Of a DNA stretch of 64,000 nt, positions 1-11,510 are shown one piece after another (position 1 is the stretch's first letter; each line of letters starts with the position of its first letter). Position numbers and translations under genes: made by a program. Source of the DNA: Amylostereum areolatum (lineage: Eukaryota > Basidiomycota > Agaricomycetes > Russulales > Stereaceae); the NCBI GenBank assembly GCA_012932865.1, contig SAXG01000048.1:248001-312000 (forward strand), read 5' to 3'. The notes under the pieces are model-generated. The model saw only the letters and a list, made by a program, of their open reading frames with translations, was not told where the DNA came from and did not search any database.

Positions 1-1660
1 TGGGATCCCAGCAAGCCAGGTTCCATGCGATGGTGCTGAAGACAGACTCGGGATGGCGGTCGCCTTGAAAGTTGCGATTGAAGCAGAAAAACGCGCCGAG
101 ACGATCGAGGGAGTCGAAGCGATCTCCGATGGCGTGCGCGATGGCAGACTTGCCCATCCCCGCTCCGCCGACGAGGAAGCACACCCGCTCATCCGTAGGA
201 CCGTTGATCCATTCCGCGAGGCGATTCAGAGTTTCGACGCGCGTCCCGGGGAGACATTTCTTCATCTTGTTCATGCCTGCCGCATGAGCATGAGTGAGCT
301 TCGTCAGCTCTACATTATCGCCTGGTTATGGACCGAGTTAGCAAAGAGCCATGAAAATGAGGCAAAAGGAAGTGTCCGGACCTATGGCTTGCATGGTTTC
401 CATAGTCCTTGCCAAGGTGATGGACATATTTGTGACTTCGAGGAGCGTGCCCTTCGCCACGCGCAAATGAAATTCCTCCTTCAGCTGCGCCAGAGCGGAT
501 TTGTATTCGTCCACTTTTGCTTTAGTGTCTGAGAGCGTGTGTTTGGCAGTGCGGCGAGCTGTTCATCCAGTTAGGAACCGGTATACGCGCAGATGAACAG
601 GATATGCTCGTACCGAAACTCTCGACACTCCCGTACTCTTCAATAAAGTAGCAGCACTCAACGGTCTGCTGGGCGATACGCGCAAGGATGCTAGTCTCGC
701 GGCCTGAAGAAAGGTCAATCGCACGGTGGCGACTCGAGTCCAGCATGTCGGGGCGCAAATCAGAAACAATGTCAAAGAAGGAATCCATTGCAACGAGGAG
801 GTCCTTCACGTTCTTGTCCAGTTCGACCTGATTCTCGAATACCTGCAAGATGTAACATGAGTATACGTGCGAGAGTAACCTAACACATAGCATACCTTCT
901 TCGCCGCAGACAAGATACTCCACGCCATTTTTGCATATGGGTGTACCTGCGAAAGCGCCAATCCTGAGCGTCTGCGACAGTTACTAACAGTAGAATACGC
1001 ACTTCCGCGATCTTATCGACAACACCCGTGAAGATGTTGATCTTGGACAACAATGGATCCAGTACGTCGATGGCAGTTTGCGTGCCTCCAAAGATAGTCG
1101 TTGCCTTGTTCATCGCTACGGCGGCTGATTCCACAGAAGTGTGTGCAACGTGCATATGGTCTAACACGGCGGTAGCGGAAAGCAAAGCTTCGCCAGGCAT
1201 GTTCGCAGATGTATCGGCGGTGCTGAAGACACCGGGTGGGGATTGCGATGGGTGAATCGGTGCGTTCGCAGTGGCAAGGGCTTGCTCTGGCTCGGCACTG
1301 GCTCTGATTGTATCATTGAAAGGAGGTAAAGACCGTACGGGGTCTTGCAGAGATGGCTGTACGCTGAAATTGAAAATAATCTTGGCGCCTGATAAGGACC
1401 CGGCAAGGTCGTGGCTGTGGTCTGAAACGGAAAGTATGTTTCCTTTTACCAAGCAGGAAGAAGTGCAAGTAGACATACGCGGTTCGTTGCGCGTCTCTTC
1501 AACGAGGGATGCGAGAGGTGCTTCAAAGTACCCGAGCGACTCGTCGGCGCGTCGATGGCGACGAATGAAGAGTTCCACCTTGAATACAGAAGAACGTGCA
1601 ACTCTGGCACTACGAATATCGGGTAAACGAGCAAGAAAAATTTGATGGGAAACGACGGAC
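1..1660 (-). CDS. C2-NACHT STAND (NLR-like) protein, C-terminus cut by window edge
   Basis: A signalling NTPase of the fungal STAND/NLR class. Reading from high to low coordinates, spliced exons give a C2-like segment (about 1500-1660), a helical linker containing LLSKINIFTGVVDKIAEV, a short exon encoding HPYAKMAWSILSAAKK, and a helical region that leads to KCLPGTRVETLNRLAEWI. The NACHT start follows, with P-loop GGAGMGKSAIA at about 147-170. The frame is continuous through FSTIAWNLA and leaves the window, so most of the NACHT domain and any WD40, ankyrin or TPR sensor are outside. Introns are short with GT-AG ends (for example near 925-965 and 850-893). The order C2 - helical linker - NACHT is that of many Agaricomycete NACHT proteins proposed to act in self/non-self recognition; that role is inference. 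The start codon was not resolved: the C2 frame closes upstream of 1660, so a first exon probably lies at 1680-2240. Confidence 0.8.
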
Positions 1661-2523
1661 GTACAAGTGAAGGTTCACATCAGGCCATACTACGTCTGTA
1701 CGTGCATCGACACATTCCGTGGATTGAACAATGCCTCCCACGTTGATTGAACAGTACACGTCCCTCGGTATCACTTTCATAATCTTTGAGACCTTGGGAA
1801 GAGAACTCGCAAAGAGTCCTGAACACGTCGCTCAGTTGAATGATCTCGCAGATATGATATTCTGTCTGGTTCACGTACTATTCACGGTTATATCGACGAG
1901 AGCTCCTCTGTCGTCCTGGGGTTGCGCGCTGGGAGGTACCGGGTCGCTGCAAAGACGTGAGTTGAACTGAGTTCGGTGTCGGTTGCCCCGTCGCGATAAG
2001 GCACACACCCGATCTGGATGGAAGTCATCGAGGATTGCTGGAGCTTTAGAATGAGATTTTGATTTTGAGTGATAGACAAGATGTAGAGCACAGAGGATGT
2101 AGAGGTGCGAGTACAACGATACTCGAGAGAGGCAGTGGGCAGTAGGCAGTGGGGCGAACACGAGGCCCGACGCGGAGTTCGAATTCTTGCTTCCTCGGGA
2201 TGCAGTTCCTTCAATCCCTTGACCGGTTGACCTTCTGCCATCCAGCGTCCTCTCGGTGCCCGTCCGCCTCTCGGCTACTCTCGTTCGCCTTCATTCCTGC
2301 TATGCGGCCAAACTATGTCGACCAATGAATTATACCATCCAAGGATCTCTGAATCGCCGATGACAGCCGTCCTCAAGAGTCAAAACGTCTGCTTAGAAAC
2401 CCGGAAACTCCACAGCGTGCCAGCCGTTGTATATCCTTGTTGTAAGTCTTTCTATCCGTACATATCGCGTCGAAGAGTGAGCTGGTCGTCGGCGTGGGCT
2501 CGTGGTGGGTCTGGGCTGGACTG
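1661..2523. other. Upstream of NACHT gene; no gene resolved
   Basis: Short open frames on both strands, none with recognisable composition. The first exon and promoter of the NACHT gene are expected here on the minus strand. Nothing else can be supported. Confidence 0.4.
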
Positions 2524-3051
2524 TCACGCTGGAAGTCGCTTTACGAGTGACGGAAGGCACCACAACGGCGGTGGATGCTTTGGCAAGGGGATCGGAGGGC
2601 GAGGAGATATTTTGGTTGTTTCGGACCGTGCGGGTGACTTGAGTTTCGCATCTGGAAGAGAGGATTCTCTGTATGATGATTGGTTTTTCTTTGACGGTGA
2701 TGGGTCAGACACCGATGCGGTGAGCGCGGAGCCACGTTTCTTGGTGTGCTGGGACCGCAGTGCGAGGTGGATATAGGAGACTACCGGGTCGTATTTCCAG
2801 TCGCCGAGGATGTTGCCGCGGACCCGTTCGAGGTTTTGGACGAGCTTGGGATCACCACCGGGTCGTATTTTCTACTCCATATTCGCGTACGAGCGCGCCC
2901 TCCACCTCGGTTGCGAGTCGTCCATGATATCGACGCCGCGCCGCGTACGGACCCACATCTTCCCAGTGACCGTACAGGCGATCGTGGTGGGGCGGGAGAA
3001 TTGTATGGGGTCTTTGAGTTGCGCACGATCTGGACTAAGATGTTCGGGCAT
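2524..3051 (-). pseudogene. Small hypothetical protein with in-frame stop
   Basis: A minus-strand frame starts with ATG at 3051 (MPEHLSPDRAQLKDP). It reads about 59 codons of ordinary composition, including KMWVRTRRGVDIMDDSQP, to a TAG at 2872-2874. It then stays open in the same frame to 2524, with a basic Ser/Pro-rich tail. The bases encoding Lys-Tyr-Asp-Pro-Val appear twice, at about 2862 and 2800, straddling the stop, as if a short duplication had disrupted the frame. No family recognised. It could be a decayed gene or two exons with a junction I could not place. Confidence 0.3.
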
Positions 3052-3344
3052 GGGTTAGGATGGGGATTCTGATTTCGGGGGTAGATCCAGATGATGGTAC
3101 TGACGGTCCTCGCGAAAAAAGCGCGAGCGTAAATACCGTCCGTTGTTAAATGATCTCTTCTGCCTGTAAATTAGATGTACCAGTCGACCGCTACATGCAG
3201 AGCATCTTCGATTCACGCCTACTTGTCACCTCCCATATTCATAAATCGCAGTCCGACGTGGGATGATTTACTTTCCTGCAAGGTAACAACACCCCCCAGC
3301 TCCTAACCGGCCTAACTCCTCATCCCATCCATTGAAATATTTTT

Positions 3345-3415
3345 CGAATCTGAACGCGACACAATAAACATGCAGTCCTTCTCAGGAATCAAGGACCTCC
3401 GAATCTGAACGCGAC
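3345..3415. repeat. 16 bp direct repeat, two copies
   Basis: The 16-mer cgaatctgaacgcgac occurs at 3345-3360 and 3400-3415, 55 bp apart. The second copy lies within the last codons of the mucin-like gene (stop at 3382), so the C-terminus of that protein may derive from a small local duplication. Confidence 0.7.
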
Positions 3416-5269
3416 GGGAAGGGACCGTAGTGGTAGGGGATCCCGGGGTGTGTAGGCGACGATGCAGGAGGTGAGCTGGAAGTCATCGGCGGTGGCGGCG
3501 GCGGCGGCGGTGGTGGTGGTGGTGGAGGAGAAGGACTCGAAGTCGTCGTTGGGGAGGGCGGCGTCGACGACGAGGTGGTGGCAGGCACCAGGCTAGTCGT
3601 AGCGACGGGCTTAGACGGTTTCGTCGAGGAAGGCTTCGGTTTGGTCGTGGCGGGACGCGCGGATGAACTCGGCCTCGCCTTCGTGGACGACGGGGAGCCT
3701 TGTTTCGGGGGGTTACTCTTTGACGGGCTGCTTCCAGGCGACGACCCAGGGCCTTTTGTGCCCGGAGACGACGAGGACGGTGGAGCTCCATTCGAGGATG
3801 GATCTGTCCCAGGCGGCGGCGGCGGCGGCGAACCTGACGAGCCTTTCGGTGTCGTGCCTTTGGGTGGCGAGTCAGAATCAGGCCCCCCAGACGATGGAGA
3901 CGAGGAGCCCGTGGTCCCCGCAGGAGGTGTGCCACCGGGAGAAGACCCTGGGCCGGGCTTTGCGGATGATGGGGGGGAGGACCCTGGCGGCGTTCCATGG
4001 GAGGGTGTACTGCCCGATCCCGGTGAAGTCGGGCTCGTCTTCGACGAGGGCGTGGGCGGCGAACTCGTCTTGTTCGACGTCTTCGTCCTTGGGGGCGCTG
4101 AGCCCTCCTTCCCGCTTGACGGCGATTGCGTGGCGCCCGGTTTGGTATCCGCAGGATCGTCCTCGCCTGACGGGTATTTTCCGTCCGTGGGTTGCGTGGA
4201 TTGTGGACCCGATCCTTTCGTCGGTGACGGTCCTGTGGGAGGCTTCTCGCCTGTCGCCGACGGCGGAGAGGCGCTTGGCGCCTTTGAATGTGCCCCCAAG
4301 CTCGTGTTCGGTTTCTTCGTGGAGGACGGTTCCGCAGCGGATTTTGCCCTCGTTGTCGTCGATGTTTTGGGCTTCTCGGTAGAGGGCGATGTGCGGGTAC
4401 GGGTTTTTGGTTCCATGGATGACGAAGGCGTGGAGGACTGCGGCTTTCCTGTCGTAGAGGGCCTTGGCTTTTCGGAGCCTCCTTTCTCCGATGTAGACGA
4501 CGGCGGGGACGATGAGCGGACCTTCGTCGTGGCAGAGGACGGAGATCTGCTCTTCGTTCTTGGGCCGGGCGAGGTAGACGGGGTCTGGGTTCTCGCACGC
4601 GATGACGAGGGACGGCCACTGCTCTTCGAGGGGGAAGGCGTCGACGAGCGGGGGCTGTACGTCGAGCTCGAGCTCGCAGAGACGGTGGATGAGCTTGAGC
4701 GCGGATGCGAGTCCCTTATGGTCGACGAAGCGGACGCGGAGGAGTGCGCGGAAAGGCCGGTGGAAGGGGTACCGGATTGCGTCGAGGATAGGGGAGAAGG
4801 CGCCGAAGTCTTCATCGTCGGCGTGGATGATGCGAGAGACCCGGTTTCCGTTTCGCGCTCTTTCTCTGTGGACGATGGCACGGTGGACGAATGAAGGCTC
4901 GTCTTCGTACCCGACGCCCTCGATGATGGTGATTTGGAGGAAATGGGAGCAGATGGCGTGGCGGATCCTGTCCCGGTCTCGTGTTCCCTCGCAGTGGACG
5001 ATGATGCAGAGCCCGACCGCAGGTGACTTTCAGTGGTCGAAGTTCTCGACACTGGCGAGGGTTCTGGGGAGGAGGTGGGTTTTCTAGTCGTCGCGCCGAT
5101 CGGCGTGGGGGAAGCGGACTTCGTGGCTGTCACCATGACCGTCGTATACGATGGCACAGTGACGGTGTGGTCTCTATAAACCGTCGCATCCTCTTCCTGG
5201 CTATATTCGATGACGACGCCGATAGACTCATAGATTACTACGTCGCCGGTTGGCGCGTCAGGCGCGTAC
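3382..5269 (-). CDS. Ser/Thr/Pro-rich mucin-like protein (main exon)
   Basis: A long minus-strand frame of about 630 residues from a putative acceptor (TTATTCAG ending at 5270) to a stop at 3382. The first 60 residues are the only ordered-looking part (YAPDAPTGDVVIYESIGV, then SQEEDATVYRDHTVTV, rich in beta-branched residues). The rest is Ser, Thr, Pro, Gly and Lys, ending in a run of about 14 prolines and a short tail (SRSDSEVLDS). Such composition is typical of O-glycosylated cell-wall or secreted proteins; that location is inference, because no signal peptide or GPI signal was found. The frame stays open upstream to 5601, but that stretch is a pyrimidine-rich tract that looks like promoter or leader. 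A signal-peptide exon may be spliced in from 5270-5990. A 439-codon open frame on the opposite strand is a composition shadow. Confidence 0.55.
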
Positions 5270-6581
5270 CTGAATAACAGTGAGTGAGGGCAGTAGAAGA
5301 GAGGAGAAGACGGACGGACGTAGGCTCGGACAATTGCTTGTAAGGAGCAGCATGCACAAGTACACCCTGCGAGAATAAGGCGAGAGAGAGAATAGATAAG
5401 TTGACGTGCATGGAATGAATGAGTGGATCGTAAATTGAAGTTCAGAGCGGGGATGGACAAAGCTGAAAATAAAATAAAAACTGGCAGGATAGGAAAAGAA
5501 GGGGGGACGAAGGAGAAATAGAGATAAAAAGAGAGAGACGAAGGGGAAGCGAAAGAGAGGGAAGCGTGATGGGGGTGTATGAGCCGTTTGATGTTGTACA
5601 TATACCTTTACCTGGCGGGTATGTCGGATGTTCCAAGGAAGCACAGCTGGACTTGATGTTCAACGAGACGAGAATAGCGTCAGATCATGGCCCACGACGC
5701 GAAGGGTCCCGGAGCGGCGCTGTTGAAAACTTGAAGGGTCTGGAAGATAGTGATTGATCCATCTGAGCTGCTGATTTCAAGGGTAAGAAGTGTCGATATG
5801 GGTATGACGGCGAGATGGTACGACGCAAGACTCGACGACGATGGAACGAGAAGAAGTTGGAGAGAAGATAGAACGAAAACGTTGGCGCGGAGCTGCGCGG
5901 AGTGAGTTCATTTGCACGTGACACGGCGCGGCCAGCGCGGGCGCCTAACCCGACCGCCGGCCTCCTCCGGCCTCCTCGAACTTCCACTACTTACCTTACA
6001 ACCCCCAAGTTCCAAGTTCCAACCACTTCAGTCTTTTGCACTAGCCTGTCGCTCGTCGTAATGCGTCATAATATCCTTTTCGACTATCCTTGGATACTCT
6101 GGCCATGAAGACCGCGAAGGCTCGCCTGCAACAATGCTGAGATCTGGTCGAAACGCTGAGCAGTTCGCAGACACTGACCATGTTCGACATACAGGACATT
6201 ACTTTGAATCGCACGCCTGAAAAATCAATGACAGTTCTGCTCTACGCTTTTTGTTGAGCGCTAGTCCGACACTGGGTTCCGATGTCTGGATGACTGACCA
6301 AGGAAACAAGGGATGGAAACCTTTTCTTGGTGCGTAGTTGTCCCTTTCCCTCACCCTCCGATGCTCATTCCCTTTTAGGCCTTCTTTCCCCCACCATTGC
6401 AAGAACTTGTATGCCAGAAAGCTACTTAAAACTCGTGATCAAACCATTGGTCTCCCTGCCCTTCACCCCTTTCCTCGCCCTGCTCACCCTCCCTCAAAAC
6501 TGCAAAGACCCCGAGCTCAAAGAAACAAAGTCAAAATCCAAGATCGTTACAACACTCTGAGACAGATGAGCCGTCCACCAC
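5270..6581. other. Pyrimidine-rich tract and intergenic DNA
   Basis: 5340-5600 is strongly purine-rich on the plus strand (CT-rich on the minus strand), as in leaders of well expressed fungal genes, and fits a 5' region for the mucin-like gene. 5600-6580 holds only short overlapping frames. A CACGTG hexamer sits near 5915-5920. No gene supported. Confidence 0.4.
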
Positions 6582-7355
6582 ATGGCGGTCAGCATACATC
6601 AATTTCATCAACTGGACGCACAACTCGCGTACGCACATCGGGACGCTCCTCGTGAAGGCGGCAAGACCATGTCCGGGAAAACGCGCACATGCTTCCACCG
6701 CGTCTTGGAGCAGCAGATGGAGCCACGCAATGCGAAGAGTCTGGCTTTATCCTTGCGGCACCTTCTACCCTCACGAAGACCACCAGGTCGCGTTCACATC
6801 CCGGGCTCTTTCCGAGGCTCTTTTCGCCGAAGCGTCGCAAAGGAAGAAAGGACCATCCACCGTCGCCCTACATAGGGCATCTCATCGACCTCCTCCCCCA
6901 TCTGCACCACGACATCCTCGTCGAGCGTCTCATCAATCTTGCACCCCAATGCTATATCCGTATTGACGGCCCTGACCCGCGAAGCATTCGTTCGCCCATG
7001 GGAGTATATCACAGTACGGGCACTGGGCATGGACCAAGAAATGTACACATCGTTTGTGCGCTCCTTCACGATGATCTTCAAGGACCTTCTTACATGCCCG
7101 CCTGCATCTCCTCCCTACGTTACACTCTCCACTCGCGAAACGTACAAGGAACTTCTCGACCGCCTTCTCCCGCTGCACTATACTCTTCTTGCACTTGTAC
7201 ACTTACATGATGTGCGAAACCAAGGCCCAGCGTTCTCCGCCCAAGGGCTGCCGTTACTGGTGCTGTCGATCGTTCGAATTGTTGCGAATTCATCTGCAAG
7301 TTTCAATAAGGTCATATCGATTCGGGCTCCTATATCACCACCGTCTCTTGGCTAG
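6582..7355 (+). pseudogene. Frame-disrupted hypothetical gene
   Basis: Protein-like sequence on the plus strand switches frame several times. One frame reads WLYPCGTFYPHEDHQVAF. A second then reads YIGHLIDLLPHLHHDILVER to about 6950. A third reads PNAISVLTALTREAFVRPWE and continues helical to TAA near 7355. The hand-over at about 6948 keeps amphipathic helices running if one base is added or removed, and there are no GT-AG borders at the switch. The last 130 residues look like a folded helical domain (RETYKELLDRLLPLHYTLLA). No family recognised. Most likely a decaying copy; a sequencing error or unusual splicing could give the same picture. Confidence 0.35.
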
Positions 7356-7482
7356 CTAAAGTTTAAACGCGGTGCATCGGACAAGGGTCTCAGTACGGTT
7401 ATCCTGTCGTCGCGCTACTAGTATAAGTATAAGCATAGGTTACGCGTTTGTCCTTCCACGAGCACATATACGTATTGTAAGT

Positions 7483-10400
7483 TCAAATGTAATGGTTGCC
7501 ATAGGGAGACACCAGTGCTCTGTCATGAATGCCTCGGTGTAACAAGAGTGCCTTCTGAATAACGTTACGCACAAGTCCTCGGGCGGACTTCAGCTGGCGC
7601 TGCATTTGAAGGGCCCGAAGCTTGGTCTCCGCCTTATCTATCTTCTCTGCTTCGATGAGCAGGTCAGCCTTGTTGTCGAGAGCATTGTTGACTATAGTGC
7701 CGGAAGAAAATGAGGTCAACATCCCCGCCGCTAACCTGTTCGACGAAGGTACCGGGTATACTATGGTAGTATCGTCGGAACCTTCACCCCAAACTTGCTG
7801 GAGATGGTAGAGGATGGCGGCCAGCTTGTCTTTGTCTATGGTGTCTTTTGCGAGGGCATCGCTGAGGGCATTCTCGACGTCATCCAGAGTACGAAGGAGC
7901 CAGTCCATTTCCTCCTTCAACTTGAGTACTTTGTCCTCGTATCCGGCTTGCTGTTCATCCCATTGGACCTTGTGTGCGGAGATTTCTTGTTCGTGTCGCC
8001 TGGCTTCCTTCTCGAGTTGCTTCTCCAATTGGCCCGCGTGCCGACGGGAGTCGTACAAACTCTTCTGGAGACTGGCGATGAAGCCCGTGAACCTCTTCGA
8101 TGGACGGCGGTGGACCCTCTGGCGCGGCACGGAGGTGGACCTGTGAGCGGCAGGAGCACGGGATATCCTTCTCTCTGTCCGCGCAGCGCGTGTCAAGCGC
8201 CCGACAGGGCTAACGTAGTCGAGCCGGCGCTCTTCCCACTCGTCGTCGGGCTCTGCTTCCGTGGAGGCGTCTGCAACGAGGTGTTTGATGAGTTGAAAGA
8301 CCAGCGCGGAGTTCTCTTCGGGGATTAAGAGAAGACGCTGAACGACGGAGAGGAGATGCTCTTGAGCTTGGGCATCGTCCGTTTGTTCTTGAAGCGTGAC
8401 GTAGATGTCCTCGATGTTGAAAATATCGTCTAGGATGTCCGAATAGGTCTGCTGCTCGATCTGGTAGTATACGCTCGAAGGAGACGATCCGACCTCACGC
8501 GCCTGGCGATCCCATTCATCGGAAGCCTTTTGTTTTTTGAGCAGAGACAGCACCTGATCCAGACCGCCATCCTGAGCGTTGAGGGCTCGGGACAGTATGA
8601 TGATGCGTTCGAGGCCATGGCTGTCCATGGAGGTACGGTGCTGTATACGCATCCACAAGTCGTCGGTCACATTCTCCAGCATGGCCTTGACTAAGAGCAA
8701 ACTTTGAAGCTGAAGTACGATAAAGCGTTAGAAAAAGCGCCCTCTCTCGCCAGTCCCCGGAACTTACCGCGTAATCCTTGTAGGTTTTCTTGACCTCGTT
8801 CCACTCCCCAGCACGGCAGACTTCAACACCTCCCGATAACATCATCCTCGTAGTCTTGAACCAATACGCGTACGGAGAGTTCCCTCCCGACACATTCGCT
8901 GTAAGGGATGCCAGGGCGGACAAGACGATGTTCGTGGCTTTCCCTTCCTCCCACTCCACAAACGCCAACAGAATTTTGACGACGAGTGTGCGAGTGAAAA
9001 TGTGCGGGGAGGACAGTGATAAGGCGATCCGGTCCACGATGCCTTCATGAACCTCGATTTGGCTTATGTGGGCCTATGAATAAAGGTGGGTTTAGACCTA
9101 TTTCGCGGCGTAACGGGGGCAGACACTTACGGGAATACGCATGATAGAGTCGACGCAGTTTAATAACGTCTGTTCCAAGGTATGGTGCTCTTCTGATCTC
9201 CTGTCATAACTGGCGATAAAAATCTGAATGTAGTGGCGTGATGAACGAGCCATTCGCACCTCGGCGAGCGCTTGTCGCTGAAGCGCTCCAAGGCGTCTCC
9301 CAACGCTGGCGTGCCAGAAATTCGGACAAAATGCTGCATCCAGCTATATGAAGCGGATGGTCTGGGTAAGGGCATAGACGTATGTCGAGGTGTAAGAGCA
9401 TTGACGTACTTCTTGTTGCGCTGCAATATGCCAAGAAGGTCTTTGGCTTCGCCGACAGAAATGGTATCGTTCAACAACTGTACGTATAGCTCAGGGGAGC
9501 CTTTGGGACCTCTCCGAGTCTGTTTACGACTGCTCGCATGCACGGGCCCGTGACCGATCCTCGACGCTTTAGCTCGTTGTCCACGAAGCTCCCGCCGCCG
9601 CGATCTGGATTTCGCCGCGCCGGACGATGATGAGAGTGCATGATGTGATGGCAGGTCTGAACCACTAGCACCGGGTGACGGAGAGGGGGAAGAACGTGCG
9701 TCGTGAAGAGCAGAGAAGGGCTGACTCCTGGCGATTGGTCTCCAAACAAGTGGGCTCGAAGGTTCGAACGAAGAGGGATCGGCACCGGTGGAGGGAGCGA
9801 CGCGATGCTGGCCATCTCGACCATGGCGCCGCGAATCCGCGGAGTGGCTTCGGCGTGCGCCTGCGCCTGACGCATAGCTCCTGTCAGCATCATCGTCCGA
9901 AGAGCGGCTCCTGCGCGTATATTCCACGGACAGCGTTGCGCCTGGATATGCAGGGCGCCCTCTCCCCGTTTTCACGTAAGGGGATTCCCCAGCACGATTC
10001 CTTTCTGGAAGGTCTGTAGAGCGACTTCGAGTCCTCGTCTCCGATGCATGCCGGTCCTGCATGCTTTTGAAGGTACCTCGTCCGGCATCGACTGACTTGC
10101 TATGTTTTCGTCCTACCCGGGAGCGTCGGGGGTCCTGAGAAGTTGGTGTTCCAGGCGTTCGTACGGGGGATTGACCATTTGGCGAGACGCGACCGGAGGC
10201 ATGAGAGCGCAGGGGCTCCTCGGGAGGATGTGGCGTTCGAAGTGTAGGAGACGATGGGTTGCCATGAGGGGAAGCGGGGGAACCCGCAGGCGGCGTGCTG
10301 ACGCTCAGTCTCGCCTTCGAACGCCCTCGATCCTCACGCTGACTGCTATCTGTTTCACGTCTCGGACTTGAGGAGGGTGACCAGGTAGTCTGAGCACCTG

Positions 10401-10561
10401 CGCGTGTCGGCGTAACCTGAGCGAGAAATAAGGATGCGCTGGCAGGTGATTACACTATCACAACTCACTGGCAGGGGAAGGGGTGACATACTGGCACCAG
10501 AGGACGCTTTAGACTTCGGCTTTCGCCTCCATAAGCTCATGATAGAAGCGAGGAGATTCAT
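7483..10561 (-). CDS. Formin GBD/FH3-domain protein lacking FH1-FH2 (paralogue 1)
   Basis: Six exons that splice in phase: 10469-10561, 9410-10416, 9260-9343, 9131-9200, 8768-9073, 7483-8709, giving about 928 residues. The first exon ends MSLWRRKPKSKASS-like. A Ser/Arg/Pro-rich disordered region follows, then the formin GTPase-binding/FH3 repeat region: PELYVQLLNDTISVGEAKDL, WMQHFVRISGTPALGDALER, LSSPHIFTRTLVVKILLAF, GNSPYAYWFKTTRMM, HLLSVVQRLLLIPEENSA. A coiled coil (about residues 730-800) and a conserved tail ending LLLHRGIHDRALVSPYG complete it. In formins this N-terminus binds Rho GTPases and the autoinhibitory DAD. Here there is no proline-rich FH1 and no FH2 actin-nucleating domain before the stop. 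It may therefore act as a Rho-binding adaptor or a competitor of full formins (inference). A close paralogue lies at 20478-23389 on the other strand. Confidence 0.85.
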
Positions 10562-11510
10562 TGAGATGACCTGGGGCCCCAGTCGAGCGACAGAGCACGC
10601 CCGTGTTACATGAAGGGGCTGGAAGCAAAAGGGCAGCCTGAGTTCGGAGCACTGGCGTATCAGGGCGGCGGCCAAATGTCAGTATCATCATCCTATTTAT
10701 TCAATTCCGGGAGAGCTTGAGTAAGCCTATGAGAACCTGTGGGCACCCGTTCGACAGGAGTGTTCCTAACGTTTTCCGAGTGTCATCAGACGACTATTAG
10801 TGCCAGTGGCTGAAGAGAGTTGCTTACTTTGGGTGTCCAGCCTCCGCAGTTTCAAAGACCGGACGCTAAACGTGTTCCGACACTGCTTGAAGGCATTGGA
10901 GAGTATCATTCTGTCACAGCGTCGTCAAACTCTGGTTCCAGTTCATGGGGCGCGAAGTCTGATCAGATAAGTAAAGCAAAGCACGTAAACCGAGATATAC
11001 TTAGAAGATAAGATCTTTGATAGCTGATAACGGGAAGTCTACATACACCAGTGACTTGCTAGCTCTGAGTCCGCCGATGCAATGCCCATGCTTCAATGAA
11101 ATCAACATTGAAGTTCCGCAAGGGAAAGCTACAATAATCAGCTGAGTACTAAGTAACGTTAACAAACGTAAAAGAGCTCTATACGACAAATATCCGATAC
11201 AGATGTGGTGTGCGAGACAGTGAGGGGGTGATGCGTAGATGCGATAATAATACAGAAAGAATTGCGTCGTAAGGAGGCCGTAAAAAGCGTGGAGCGCGTT
11301 AAAAAAAAGTCAAATCAGGTCAAGTCGAATCCAACCGTAAAGGAGCGTCGGAGGGGCGCGCCCGCACACGGGTACCCCCTGGTATCGCGCAGTCCAGAGG
11401 CGAGCGAGGGGAATCGTGGAGGAAAGGGAAACAGAGAAGGAAAACAAATACACCATCAAACGAAAGAGACAGAACAGAAGAACATCGAGAGGAGACGGGA
11501 GGAGGGCTGC
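10562..11510. other. Intergenic, no gene seen
   Basis: Promoter side of the formin-like gene and 3' side of the ABC transporter gene. AT content is higher than in the flanking genes and only short frames occur. The plus-strand frame from 11262 into the transporter is a shadow of its last exon. Confidence 0.5.

Noticed and set aside
3575..4894. 439-codon plus-strand frame antisense to the mucin-like gene
   Set aside because: Gly/Asp/Val-rich composition is what the complement of Ser/Pro/Thr codons gives; there is no splice or domain support.
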